Assembly: GCF_052076105.1 (NCBI RefSeq)
Contig: NZ_CP197245.1
Span: 2,480,001-2,544,000, forward strand
Source: Tardiphaga sp052076105
Lineage (GTDB): Bacteria > Pseudomonadota > Alphaproteobacteria > Rhizobiales > Xanthobacteraceae
Length of the DNA: 64,000 nt
Direction of reading: 5' to 3'
Positions within the stretch are counted from its first letter, which is position 1. Each line of letters opens with the position of its first letter. The notes below the pieces were generated by a model. That model was not told the origin of the DNA, ran no database searches, and was given only the letters and a program-made list of their open reading frames with translations. This document shows, piece after piece, positions 45,453 to 53,972 of the stretch. A program made the position numbers and the translations under genes.

Positions 45453-45944
45453 ATGAAGAAGCCGGAGAAGATCGCGCCCTGCGGTCCGGTCAGGGGCCAT
45501 TGCCTATGCGGCGCGGTTCATTTCGAAATCGATTTTCCGGCGCGCTGGGCCTGGCACGATCATTCCCGCGCAACACGGCAGGCGCACGGTGCCGCCTACG
45601 CCACCTATGTCGGCAGTTGGCGCAAGCGTTTCCGCGTCACCGCAGGCGAAGCAGAGATCACACGCTTTGAAGACAAGGCGTCGGGAACCGCGCGAAGCTT
45701 CTGCGCACAATGCGGCACGCCGCTATTTTACGAACGCGCCCGCTCGCCCCACATGGTCAACATTCCCCGCGCACTGTTCGGCAGCCGCACCGGCCGACAG
45801 CCGCTTTATCATATCGGCATCGAGGAGTTGCAGGAGTGGACCTATACCGGCGAGCCGCTGGTTCCGCTCAAGGGTTTTCCGGGCGTCGTCTGGGAACGTC
45901 CAGGACGAAAGAAGAAACGGATCCCAAACGACGAGCCGTTCTAG
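45453..45944 (+). CDS. GFA (CENP-V) family zinc protein
   Basis: Zinc-binding 163-residue protein of the glutathione-dependent formaldehyde-activating (GFA) family. The zinc cysteines read CLCGAVHFE near residue 18-20 and FCAQCGTPLFYE further on. The classic member adds glutathione to formaldehyde, but most homologues have unknown roles. ATG 45453 has GGAG ten bases before it. It overlaps the convergent GntR gene by 4 bases. Confidence 0.87.
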   Translation: MKKPEKIAPCGPVRGHCLCGAVHFEIDFPARWAWHDHSRATRQAHGAAYATYVGSWRKRFRVTAGEAEITRFEDKASGTARSFCAQCGTPLFYERARSPHMVNIPRALFGSRTGRQPLYHIGIEELQEWTYTGEPLVPLKGFPGVVWERPGRKKKRIPNDEPF

Positions 45945-46675
45945 CTCTTCGGTTTTCTGCGCTGCTGGACGGTTTGCTGCCGCGACGGAGCCGGTCTCAA
46001 CCAGTCCGAATTGCCAAGCGCGTGTTTCACGCAGTCATGGATGTGGGTGTGCAGCAGTTTTCGCGCCTTCACGGAATCTCGTGCGAGCGCCGCATTCATC
46101 AATTCGCGGTGCTCGACCGCAGCGACCTCACCGCGAAACACGACGGCGAGCATCTGGTAACGCAGATACTTGTCGTAAGCCGCTGACAGCGCATCGAGCA
46201 GCACCTGTGATCCGCAGGCCGCGATCAGCGCGCGGTGAAACTGCCAGTCGCACTGCTTCCAGGCCTCGGTCTTCGACTTGTCGCCGGCCAGCATCGCCTT
46301 TTCCATGGCGGCCAGCTTGTGATGGGCGGAAACCACCAGGGCTTCCCAATCAAGATCGCCTGCCTTGAAAGACTGCTCGATGGCATGACCTTCCAGCAGT
46401 TCGCGCAATTCCGCGATCTGCTGGAATTCGGTTGCCGAGATCGAGGTGACCTCGAAGCCGCGCTGGCCTTCGGCGACAACGAAGCCTTCCGAGCACAACC
46501 GGTTCAGCGTCTCGCGCAGCGTGCTGACGCTGGTGCCATAGGCGACGCTCATCTTCTCCAGTTTCAGCTTCTGACCGGGCTCGAGAGTGCCGAAAATCAC
46601 GTCATTGCGGATGCGTCGATAGGCGCTGTCGCCGACGGTCTCTGCGGCGCGGTCCGCGGTGGGGGTATCCAGCAT
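45941..46675 (-). CDS. GntR-family regulator with FCD effector domain
   Basis: Winged helix-turn-helix repressor of 244 residues. The N-terminal domain (about 16-80, RIRNDVIFGTLEPGQKLKLEKMS) is followed by an all-helical FCD domain with the metal-binding His residues typical of regulators that sense carboxylates (EEL-type helix, then DWQFHRALI and EHRELMNAAL). It is divergent from the TRAP genes, with about 170 AT-rich bases between, so it most likely represses them and responds to the imported acid. Confidence 0.9.
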   Translation of the reverse strand: MLDTPTADRAAETVGDSAYRRIRNDVIFGTLEPGQKLKLEKMSVAYGTSVSTLRETLNRLCSEGFVVAEGQRGFEVTSISATEFQQIAELRELLEGHAIEQSFKAGDLDWEALVVSAHHKLAAMEKAMLAGDKSKTEAWKQCDWQFHRALIAACGSQVLLDALSAAYDKYLRYQMLAVVFRGEVAAVEHRELMNAALARDSVKARKLLHTHIHDCVKHALGNSDWLRPAPSRQQTVQQRRKPKS

Positions 46676-46842
46676 GAAAAATCCCGGTGGCGAGGAATGG
46701 TTCGCGTCGTGCCCACCATACCTCACCGAGAGGCTCAAACACAAATCATCATACATAATGTAAAATATCGGTTGATTTTTGTTTTGTCGTAGAAGACGGT
46801 AACACCCAAGAACGGAAAAATACCATTCAGGGGAGATGCAAC

Positions 46843-47862
46843 ATGTCCACACACCGGAAATCCGCCATTTGGCTTGTCGCAATCGCGACCACCCTTGTCG
46901 TCGCTTGCGGCCCCGCATCCGCGCAGGTGCAGGAGCGCACCATCCGCTGGGGTCACCTCAACAACACCGATCATCCCGTCAGCAAAGGCGTGCAGAAGTT
47001 CACCGAACTCGTTGCGGCGAAGAGCGGTGGCAAGATGAAGGTGCGGGAATATCCGGCCAATCAGCTTGGCTCCGAGATGCAGCAGCAGTCGGCATTGCGT
47101 GCCGGCACGCAGGAAATGCAGTCGCCCGCCACGACCTCGCTGGTCGGCATCGTCAAGGATTACGGGTTGATCGACTTTCCCTTTATCGTCTCGACGCCGA
47201 AGCAGGCCGACGCGCTGCTCGACGGCCCTCTGGGTTCAGCGCTGCTCGCCAAACTGCCGGAGAAGGGCCTGATCGGCCTCGGCTACTGGGATCTCGGTTT
47301 CCGCAATGTCACCAACAGCCGCCGTCCAATCACCAAGGGCGAGGATCTCGACGGCATCAAGATCCGCGTGATCCCGAACCCGGTCTATCTGGAGACCTTC
47401 AAGGCGTTCAACGCCAATCCGGTGCCGATGAGCTTCTCCGAACTCTACACGGCGCTCGAGACCCGCACCGTCGACGGCCAGGAAAATCCATTCTCGGTGA
47501 TCCTGTCGAACAAGTTCTATGAAGTGCAGAAATATCTCAGCGTCACCAACCACACCTATTCGACCAACATCATTCTGGTCAGCAAGATCTTCTGGGACAA
47601 GCTGTCCAAGGACGAACAGAAGATCCTGCAGGACGCTGCCAATGAGGCGCGCGACTATCAGCGCAAGGTCAGCCGCGAACAGGCGACCGCGGCGATCGAG
47701 GAGCTCAAGTCCAAGGGCATGGAGGTCAACGCCATCGCTCCGGCCGAACTGGCCAAGATGCGCGACAAGACCAAGCCGATCGCAGCGAAATTCTCCGCCG
47801 ACTACGATCAAGACATCGTCAAGCTGTTCAACAGCGAACTTGAGCGCGTCCATAAGGACTGA
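46843..47862 (+). CDS. dctP: TRAP transporter solute-binding protein
   Basis: Periplasmic extracytoplasmic binding protein of 339 residues. A signal peptide ends GPASAQ; the early Cys is not in a clear lipobox. The binding-site Arg lies in GIKIRVIPNPVY and is the residue that pairs with the ligand carboxylate; PMSFSELYTALETRTVDGQENP is a signature stretch of the family. It is the first gene of dctP-dctQ-dctM-aroQ. The ligand is a carboxylic acid; quinate or a shikimate relative is suggested by the neighbour but not shown. Confidence 0.93.
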   Translation: MSTHRKSAIWLVAIATTLVVACGPASAQVQERTIRWGHLNNTDHPVSKGVQKFTELVAAKSGGKMKVREYPANQLGSEMQQQSALRAGTQEMQSPATTSLVGIVKDYGLIDFPFIVSTPKQADALLDGPLGSALLAKLPEKGLIGLGYWDLGFRNVTNSRRPITKGEDLDGIKIRVIPNPVYLETFKAFNANPVPMSFSELYTALETRTVDGQENPFSVILSNKFYEVQKYLSVTNHTYSTNIILVSKIFWDKLSKDEQKILQDAANEARDYQRKVSREQATAAIEELKSKGMEVNAIAPAELAKMRDKTKPIAAKFSADYDQDIVKLFNSELERVHKD

Positions 47863-47919
47863 GCCGCGCATCACCAACCGTCACCACGCGGCGCCCCCAC
47901 GCTCACTGCGAAAGCATCC

Positions 47920-48492
47920 ATGTCCGCTTCATCAACTACTGCGACAGGCAGGATCGTCGAAGCCTATTACTCGTCGATCAAGATCATCATGGCGGTGTTG
48001 CTTGCCGCCATGGTCGTCCTTGTATTTGGCAATGTGGTGCTGCGTTATGTCTTCAATTCCGGCATCGCCCTCTCCGAAGAACTATCGCGCTGGCTGTTTG
48101 TCTGGATGGTGTTTCTCGGCGCCATCGTCGGCCTCCGCGAACATGCCCATCTCGGCGTCGACAGTTTCGTGAAGATGCTGCCACCGATGGGACGCAAGAT
48201 CTGCTACGCACTCAGCCACGCGCTGATGCTCTACGCCTCTGTATTACTCACCGAAGGCTCCTGGAAACAGACGGTGCTGAACTGGGACACGACGGCACCG
48301 GCTTCCGGCCTCTCCGTCGGCCTGTTCTACGCCGCAGGCCTCGTCTTCGGCATCGCCTCGATCCCGATCCTGCTGCATGATCTCTATCGCCTGCTCACGG
48401 GCCAACTCGCCACGTCGGAGCTGATCGCCATCAGCGAATCCGAAGAGCTGCCTGCGGGACCCGTCGCTGCCAACGGGAACGACCGCCGATGA
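47920..48492 (+). CDS. dctQ: TRAP transporter small permease
   Basis: Four-helix inner-membrane subunit of 190 residues that joins the binding protein to the large permease. The signature VLRYVFNSGIALSEELSRWLF is clear. Its stop overlaps the start of dctM by 4 bases (ATGA), which means coupled translation. Confidence 0.92.
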   Translation: MSASSTTATGRIVEAYYSSIKIIMAVLLAAMVVLVFGNVVLRYVFNSGIALSEELSRWLFVWMVFLGAIVGLREHAHLGVDSFVKMLPPMGRKICYALSHALMLYASVLLTEGSWKQTVLNWDTTAPASGLSVGLFYAAGLVFGIASIPILLHDLYRLLTGQLATSELIAISESEELPAGPVAANGNDRR

Positions 48493-49769
48493 CCATCAGC
48501 ATCTTCACCTTCTCGCTGCTCGGCGCGATGGCCATCGGCATGCCGATCGCATTCGCACTGATCATCTGCGGCGTCGCCCTGATGACGCATCTGGACATCT
48601 TCGATTCCCAGATCATCGCGCAGAACGTCATCAACGGCGTCGACTCCTTCCCGCTGATGGCCGTGCCGTTCTTCATTCTGGCCGGCGAGATCATGAACAC
48701 CGGCGGCCTCGCCCGCCGTATCCTGAATTTCACCATCGCCCTTGTCGGCCATCTGCGCGGCGGTCTCGGCTATGTCGCAATCCTGACCTCCTGCATCCTG
48801 GCGTCGCTCTCTGGGTCTGCCGTTGCCGACGCCGCCGCACTCGGCGCATTGCTGGTCCCGATGATGGTTGCGGCCGGGCATAACCGCGCCTCCGCAGCCG
48901 GCCTCGTTGCCGCTGGCGGTATCATCGCGCCGGTGATCCCTCCATCGATCGGATTCGTGATCTTCGGCGTGGCCGCTGGAGTTTCCATCTCAAAACTGTT
49001 TCTCGCCGGTGTCGTGCCAGGCCTGATGCTCGGCGGCAGCCTGTGCCTCGCCTGGTGGTGGGTTGCGCGCAACGAGAACTCGGTGAGCCCGCCGCGCCAG
49101 AGCTTTGCGCAGATATTTCGGGCGCTGATCGACGGCTTCTGGGCCTTGATGTTGCCGATGATCATCATCGTCGGCCTGCGCTTCGGCATCTTCACGCCGA
49201 CCGAGGCTGCCGTTGTCGTCGCAGTCTATTCCTTCATCGTGGCGACGTTCGTCTATCGCGAACTGACGCTGGCGCAACTCCTGAACATCCTGATCAGTTC
49301 GGCGCAGATCACCGCCGTGGTGATGTTCCTGGTCGCGGCAGCGCTGGTGTCGTCATGGCTCATCACGGTCGCGGAAATCTCCGGTCAGATCGTCGAACTC
49401 GCCCGCCCCTTCCTGGGCAACCAGACGCTGCTGATGATCGTGCTGATGATCATCGTCGTCATCGTCGGTACGGCGCTCGACATGACGCCGACCATTCTGA
49501 TCCTGACGCCGGTGCTGATGCCGATCGTCCGCGAGGCCGGTATCGACCCGGTCTATTTCGGAGTGCTGTTCATCATCAACAACGCGATCGGACTGATCAC
49601 GCCACCTGTCGGCGTGGTGCTCAACGTGGTGTGCGGCGTGGCCAAGGTCAGCATGGACGAGATCATGCGCGGCGTCTGGCCATTCATGATCGCTCAACTG
49701 GTCGTGCTTGGTTTGCTGACGCTGTTTCCGTCGCTGGTGCTGGTGCCGGCGAAATGGCTTGGCGGCTAG
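48489..49769 (+). CDS. dctM: TRAP transporter large permease
   Basis: The sodium-coupled transport subunit, about 426 residues and about 12 helices. Visible family motifs are AVPFFILAGEIMN, SGSAVADAAALGALLVP, IAPVIPPSIGF and TPTEAAVVVAVYSF. It is followed after 16 bases by aroQ2. Confidence 0.94.
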   Translation: MTISIFTFSLLGAMAIGMPIAFALIICGVALMTHLDIFDSQIIAQNVINGVDSFPLMAVPFFILAGEIMNTGGLARRILNFTIALVGHLRGGLGYVAILTSCILASLSGSAVADAAALGALLVPMMVAAGHNRASAAGLVAAGGIIAPVIPPSIGFVIFGVAAGVSISKLFLAGVVPGLMLGGSLCLAWWWVARNENSVSPPRQSFAQIFRALIDGFWALMLPMIIIVGLRFGIFTPTEAAVVVAVYSFIVATFVYRELTLAQLLNILISSAQITAVVMFLVAAALVSSWLITVAEISGQIVELARPFLGNQTLLMIVLMIIVVIVGTALDMTPTILILTPVLMPIVREAGIDPVYFGVLFIINNAIGLITPPVGVVLNVVCGVAKVSMDEIMRGVWPFMIAQLVVLGLLTLFPSLVLVPAKWLGG

Positions 49770-49785
49770 CGGAAGGAAGACAACA

Positions 49786-50232
49786 ATGAAACGCGTGATG
49801 ATCCTGAACGGCCCCAATCTCAATCTGCTCGGCGTCCGGGAGCCGCACATCTACGGCACCACGACGCTGGATCAGATCAAGGCCAGCTGCGAGGCGCAGG
49901 CAAAAGCGCTCGGGCTGGCGCTGTCCTTCCATCAGTCGAACCACGAAGGCGTACTGGTCGACCTGATCCAGTCGGCGCGTCAGGATGCGGACGCGATAAT
50001 CATCAATCCCGCTGGCTATTCCTTCACGTCGATCGCCATGCTCGATGCCATGAAAGCGTTCGAGGGACCGATCGTGGAGCTGCACATTTCCAATATCCAC
50101 GCCCGCGACAAGTACCACCGCCACTCGGTCCTGTCGCAGGCCGCCACTGCCGTGATCTGCGGCCTCGGCCCTTACGGCTATATCGCGGCGATGCTGGCCG
50201 TGGCGCAGATGCCGGACAAGACAAGCGCCTGA
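49786..50232 (+). CDS. aroQ: Type II 3-dehydroquinate dehydratase, second copy in the TRAP operon
   Basis: A 148-residue second dehydroquinase. Catalytic features are intact: LNGPNLNLLGVREPHIYG (Arg, Tyr), HQSNHEGVLVD, NPAGYSFTS and ELHISNIHARDKYHRHS. It clearly differs from the accB-linked copy. GGAAGGA lies about ten bases upstream. It is the last gene of the TRAP run. Type II enzymes also act in quinate catabolism (dehydroquinate to dehydroshikimate), so this copy probably serves breakdown of quinate- or shikimate-type substrates brought in by the TRAP system. It could instead be a redundant biosynthetic enzyme. Confidence 0.92.
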   Translation: MKRVMILNGPNLNLLGVREPHIYGTTTLDQIKASCEAQAKALGLALSFHQSNHEGVLVDLIQSARQDADAIIINPAGYSFTSIAMLDAMKAFEGPIVELHISNIHARDKYHRHSVLSQAATAVICGLGPYGYIAAMLAVAQMPDKTSA

Positions 50233-50249
50233 GCAAACCGACCGCTCAA

Positions 50250-50286
50250 GAAAAAAGCCGCGCAGGATAAGCTGCGCGGCTTTTTC
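50250..50286. terminator. Bidirectional intrinsic terminator between aroQ2 and the NDUFA12-like gene
   Basis: A 9-bp stem GCCGCGCAG / CTGCGCGGC (50257-50280) flanked by an A run on one side and a T run on the other, lying between convergent genes. Confidence 0.9.
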
Positions 50287-50307
50287 ATTAGAAACGGGAT
50301 GCGAAAA

Positions 50308-50718
50308 CTACGAGCCCGGCGTCCAGGCCTGATAGTCGCCCGTTGCCTTGGGACGCCGGCCGCTGGCGAGCGTCGAGCCTGACGGACGATAGGCGGCGGG
50401 GCTGCCAGTTAGATTCGGCTGGTGCGGCTTCTGCCATTCGCGTGGCGTGTAGGTCTCTTCGGTCGGTGGCACATCGACGGTGTGATGCATCCAGCCATGC
50501 CAGCCGGTCGGGATCTTGGTGGCTTCGGCATAGCCGTTATAGATCACCCAGCGGCGCTCGAAGCCCAGCGTCGGGTCGATCTTGCCGCCCTTGGTGCGGT
50601 AATATTTGTTGCCCTGCTCGTCGGTGCCGACCAGTTCGCCGAATCGCGACGTCCACAGGTTCGTCCCGAAGGTCGTCCCGCTCCACCACGTGAAGAATTT
50701 CAGCAGAAACTGTTTCAT
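50308..50718 (-). CDS. NDUFA12-like accessory subunit of NADH:ubiquinone oxidoreductase
   Basis: A 136-residue homologue of the mitochondrial complex I accessory subunit NDUFA12 (B17.2), a supernumerary subunit shared with alphaproteobacteria. The typical segment is LVGTDEQGNKYYRTK, then ERRWVIYNGYAEATKIPTGW and GWMHHTVDVPPTEETY. The C-terminal part is Pro-rich. ATG 50718 overlaps the stop of a short upstream frame (ATGA). The nuo genes themselves are not in this window. Confidence 0.9.
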   Translation of the reverse strand: MKQFLLKFFTWWSGTTFGTNLWTSRFGELVGTDEQGNKYYRTKGGKIDPTLGFERRWVIYNGYAEATKIPTGWHGWMHHTVDVPPTEETYTPREWQKPHQPNLTGSPAAYRPSGSTLASGRRPKATGDYQAWTPGS

Positions 50719-50810
50719 ATTTTGAACCGTTCGAAGGTTTTCGTCGGGCTGTTGATGCCATCGGGGCCGCCAAATGTCCAGTTGCCGCCGCGACCGATCG
50801 CCGCCTGCAA
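50715..50810 (-). CDS. Short frame coupled to the NDUFA12-like gene
   Basis: A TTG-started frame of 31 codons with the C terminus GINSPTKTFERFKI and a Gly-rich core (AAIGRGGNWTFGGPDG). Its stop overlaps the NDUFA12-like ATG in an ATGA. A GGAGG lies 14 bases before the TTG, a little far. An in-frame TAG just upstream of the GGAGG rules out a much longer gene. It could be a small protein, a translation-coupling leader or a pseudogene tail; composition looks coding. Confidence 0.35.
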   Translation of the reverse strand: MQAAIGRGGNWTFGGPDGINSPTKTFERFKI

Positions 50811-51006
50811 CTGATCGTGACAAGCCTCCTATGGGCCTTCCCCGTACCCTACCTCCAAAAGCACCGACGGTCGCAGAATCGGCGCAATCCATTCATGCCG
50901 CATACAGTTCCAGACGGCCATTCTGTTGTTGCGCAATAACCGCGCGGCGGCAGGGAACGGCAATCCCTTCAGGGGGTTGAAGATGCATCCCAGACAGGAG
51001 CAAACG

Positions 51007-51552
51007 ATGACGAATTTGAAGATATTGAGTGTCGCAGCAGCCGTCGCTGTGGCCATCCCCGCCTTCGCAGTGACACCCAGTTACGCCCAGAACACCAAGG
51101 TCGTGGGCGTCGGTCCCGGCGGTGCGCGGACGATTGGCACGTTCTCTGGCGGCGGCCCGCGCTTTGGTGGTGGCGGAGGTGGCGGAGGTGGCGGAGGTGG
51201 CGGAGGTGGCGGCTGGCATGGCGGCCAGCGCCCCGGCGGCGGTGGCTGGAATCACGGCGGCGGCTGGCGCGGTGGTGGCTGGCGCGGCGGCGGTTTCGGC
51301 CCGGGCTTTGCAGCCGGCGCGATCATCGGCAGCGGTCTGGCCGCCAGCAGCTATTACGGGAATTCCTACGGCTATTACGGCGGCAGCCCGTATTACGGCA
51401 GCAGCTATTATGACGACGCCCCCGACGTGGTCGAAGTGGCTCCCGACACCGGCGGCGGCGACGTTGACTACTGCATCCGCACCTACAAGTCGTACAATGT
51501 GCGCACCGGCACGTATCTCGGTTATGACGGTCTGCGTCACGCCTGTCCGTAA
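51007..51552 (+). CDS. BA14K family exported protein with a long glycine run
   Basis: About 181 residues. A signal peptide ends PSYAQ. The next 65 residues are mostly glycine with His, Trp and Arg, then a Tyr/Ser/Gly-rich part (SYYGNSYGYYGGSPYYG). The C terminus has the BA14K domain, DYCIRTYKSYNVRTGTYLG. BA14K proteins are known from Brucella as lectin-like antigens. AGGAG is eight bases before the ATG. The gene contains four exact copies of a 9-base unit (51172-51207), a slippage-prone tract. A 13-bp perfect hairpin follows the stop. Confidence 0.85.
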   Translation: MTNLKILSVAAAVAVAIPAFAVTPSYAQNTKVVGVGPGGARTIGTFSGGGPRFGGGGGGGGGGGGGGGGWHGGQRPGGGGWNHGGGWRGGGWRGGGFGPGFAAGAIIGSGLAASSYYGNSYGYYGGSPYYGSSYYDDAPDVVEVAPDTGGGDVDYCIRTYKSYNVRTGTYLGYDGLRHACP

Positions 51553-51573
51553 CACGACGATCTGGACGTAAAC

Positions 51574-51603
51574 AAAGGACGATGCCCGCGGCATCGTCCT
51601 TTG
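51574..51603 (+). terminator. Hairpin terminator-like structure after the BA14K gene
   Basis: AAAGGACGATGCC pairs perfectly with GGCATCGTCCTTT around a tiny CGCG loop. The T tract downstream is interrupted. Confidence 0.6.
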
Positions 51604-51752
51604 TCGTTTCTGGTTTGCGCCTGCCATCTCAGGGTCTAAGAACGTAGATGCAGCACGCGGGGGCATTCAGGGAACTCGCGCGTAGTGTTGGTGGACATGT
51701 GGACCTATCTACCGGTTCGATGGGTCGACGACGTCGGGTGTGAGCAGGTTCA

Positions 51753-52949
51753 GTGGACGCGTCAGACAAGCCGAAGATCGCCAGGCTCCATCCCAATGAA
51801 GCCGAACGCCTCAAGGCGCTGCGCTCCTACGGCATTCTCGACACCGCCTTTGAGCCATCCTTCGACGACATCACCAAGATCGCCAGCTATGTCTGCCAGA
51901 CGCCGATCTCGATCATCAGCCTGGTCGATGAAGGCCGGCAGTGGTTCAAGTCGGAGATCGGTCTTGGCATCCGCCAGACGCCGATGGATCAGTCGATCTG
52001 CGCGCATGCAATCCTCGAACACAGCTTTCTCGAAGTCGAGGATGTCACCAGAGACTCCCGCTTCAACTGCAATCCGCTGGTAACAGGCGCGCCGCATGTG
52101 CGCTTCTATGCCGGCGCACTGCTACGCACGCCCGATGGCCTGCCGCTCGGCACGGTCTGCGTACTCGACGACAAGCCACGCGTACTCTCGACCGAGCAGC
52201 GCGAGGTGCTTGCCGCCCTCGCCCGCCAGGTCATGGCGCAGATGGAATTCCGCCGCGCGCTGCATCTGTCGGATCGGCTTCAGCGCAATATCAGCCGGTT
52301 GATGGCAGTGGCAGGCCACGACCTGAAGCAGCCATTGCAGGTCATGATCATGGCGATCGACCGCGTCCGCAGCAGACTGATCGACGAGAAGGACCGCGAG
52401 CGGCTCGGCTATGCCATCGATGCCGGCATGCGGATGGCGGAAGAGCTCGACCGTCTTGCCGAAGCTTCGGCGATGGATGCCGCCTTTGGCGTTCCCAACC
52501 TGCGCTCATTCCCGATCTCCGACGTCTTCGAGTCGACCATCGCCAACTGGCGCCTGCATGCCGACGCCAAGGGCCTCGACCTCGTCATTGTGCCAAGCAA
52601 GGCGCGGGTGGTCAGCGACCCCGGCATGTTGCGCGCGATCCTTGGCAATCTCGTCGGTAATGCCATCAAATACACCGAGCGCGGCCGCGTGCTGGTCGGC
52701 TGCCGCAAGCACGCCAACGCGGTGACCATCGAGGTGCTGGACTCCGGCGCCGGCATTCCCGCCGAACAGCTCACCGCGATCTTCGACGCCTTCCATCAGA
52801 TCAATCCGGCCAGCGAAGGTCTCGGCCTCGGACTATCGATAGTTCGGCGCACGGCCGAAGCGCTCGGCCATGTGATCGAGGTGAAGTCTGACCTCACCCA
52901 CGGTTCGCATTTCACTGTGAAAGTGCCGTTGGCGGCGAAACAGGTCTAA
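51753..52949 (+). CDS. GAF-domain sensor histidine kinase
   Basis: Soluble kinase of about 398 residues. The N-terminal GAF domain (about 25-165) contains ILDTAFEPSFDDITKIASYVC, TPISIISLVDEGRQWFKS and TPDGLPLGTVCVLDDKPR; a cofactor is not obvious. The H-box is AVAGHDLKQPLQVM, with ATP boxes NLVGNAIKYTE, DSGAGIPAE and GLGLGLSIVRRTA. The start is a GTG. No receiver gene is adjacent, so the partner is unknown. Confidence 0.88.
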   Translation: MDASDKPKIARLHPNEAERLKALRSYGILDTAFEPSFDDITKIASYVCQTPISIISLVDEGRQWFKSEIGLGIRQTPMDQSICAHAILEHSFLEVEDVTRDSRFNCNPLVTGAPHVRFYAGALLRTPDGLPLGTVCVLDDKPRVLSTEQREVLAALARQVMAQMEFRRALHLSDRLQRNISRLMAVAGHDLKQPLQVMIMAIDRVRSRLIDEKDRERLGYAIDAGMRMAEELDRLAEASAMDAAFGVPNLRSFPISDVFESTIANWRLHADAKGLDLVIVPSKARVVSDPGMLRAILGNLVGNAIKYTERGRVLVGCRKHANAVTIEVLDSGAGIPAEQLTAIFDAFHQINPASEGLGLGLSIVRRTAEALGHVIEVKSDLTHGSHFTVKVPLAAKQV

Positions 52950-52955
52950 CGCCAT

Positions 52956-53217
52956 TCAGCCGAATACATTGGACGTCGCCATCAGCAGCAACCGGCCCCG
53001 TTGCGCGCTCGGGACCGCGCAGGCTCCCGCTGCGGGCGAGTGCCAGGCCAGCCGGCAGGATAGCGACGACCATACTGGTACCGCCCTGCTCTGACGGCGG
53101 TGCCACTCGGTGAACAGCAGTTTCATGGCCGGCCAGGTCAGCCCCAATCCGACAAATGTGAGCGCCAGGAAGAGCAGACCAGGCGGAGCGATTCGCGGGC
53201 GGACTTTGCAGTGTCAT
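52956..53217 (-). pseudogene. Frameshifted, truncated EamA/DMT transporter fragment
   Basis: On the minus strand an ATG at 53217 begins MTLQSPPANRSAW, then after a shift the next frame reads LLFLALTFVGLGLTWPAMKL, typical of the first EamA helix. A third piece in another frame reads AGGTSMVVAILPAGLALARSGS and the last piece RGRLLLMATSNVFG ends at a stop. Together they match the first part of a DMT superfamily exporter, but the frames are shifted and the other nine helices are absent. It is a decayed gene. Confidence 0.65.
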
Positions 53218-53530
53218 GGAGAAAACCGGCCAAGGAATCGGCACTGACATGCGCGCAATCGGAAGGCTTGACCACCGCCGGTGGAGGGAACCTGACCGGC
53301 AGGTACTGCTGCGTCTGAGTCCCCCCAAACGCAATCCCTGGATGACAAAATAAAGTTGGGCTGTGAACAGTGGGCGCAGCTCGGATTCCGGACAATTTTA
53401 GAAATATTTTTGACTTCCGAATCCATGAGGACTCACTGATACTTGCCCTCAATCGAGGCGCGCTTAGACCCCTTGGTTATCCACCCTTTCCACCATATTT
53501 AGTATTTGATTCAGGAACCCCGACTAATCC
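53218..53530. other. Intergenic region without a gene
   Basis: About 310 bases with a few short open frames and a more AT-rich part near 53380-53520. I see no gene or strong hairpin. One half-matching CCATATTTAG site (53493-53502) resembles an NrdR box but is unpaired. Confidence 0.4.
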
Positions 53531-53559
53531 TTGACGGGTGAGTTCGGTTTGGCCTAGTT
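53531..53559 (+). promoter_or_regulatory. Possible promoter of nrdJ
   Basis: TTGACG at 53531-53536 and CTAGTT at 53554-53559 are separated by 17 bases, a sigma-70-like arrangement. If used, the nrdJ leader would be about 410 bases. Only the -35 is a close match. Confidence 0.35.
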
Positions 53560-53972
53560 TTCGAACTGTTCGGCGCGGGTCGTATTTTGTCCCGCCGGAC
53601 GCTCCCAAACGGGTTCCAGATTGACCGCTCCGTCCTCCAGTCGAGGCTACGGGATCGGGGATTTGCGTCCTGGAATCCGGGCCGGAAACTCGGCGTTTGG
53701 AGCACTAAAAAACGGGCCGGAAACCGGCTCAAACAGCGTGGTGAGGCGTTAGGATCGGGTCGACCTGCAGTTGCAGGAAAAGCCAGATCCGGGAAGCATG
53801 ACCCCGGCAGTCCCGGGTGGCCGAGATGACGGCCAGCACATGCTCCACAGAGATAAACAGGACCGGTTCACCCGGCCAAGCTGCGGCGAATTTGGGGCAA
53901 CCCGGACGTCGCTAACAGAAATCACCGGCGCCGCCAGATGGGGTGTCGGGCTTAAGACGGGGCACGACCACG
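53560..53972 (+). other. Long nrdJ leader without a recognised gene
   Basis: About 410 bases lie between the possible promoter and nrdJ. They contain a CCGG-rich hairpin (near 53715-53735) and a CTGCAGTTGCAG segment. I looked for a cobalamin riboswitch and did not find its B12-box core. Confidence 0.4.

Noticed and set aside
53493..53502. Candidate NrdR box upstream of nrdJ
   Set aside because: CCATATTTAG fits eight of ten core positions, but no second box lies at the expected spacing, so a single half-match is not enough.
53587..53829. 80-codon plus-strand frame upstream of nrdJ
   Set aside because: Arg/Gly-rich with no domain, signal or ribosome-binding site; likely random in a GC-rich leader.
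53530..53972. Cobalamin riboswitch in the nrdJ leader
   Set aside because: I looked for the B12-box core and the conserved CGGG/CCCG junction pattern and did not find them. Class II reductases usually need B12 rather than being repressed by it.
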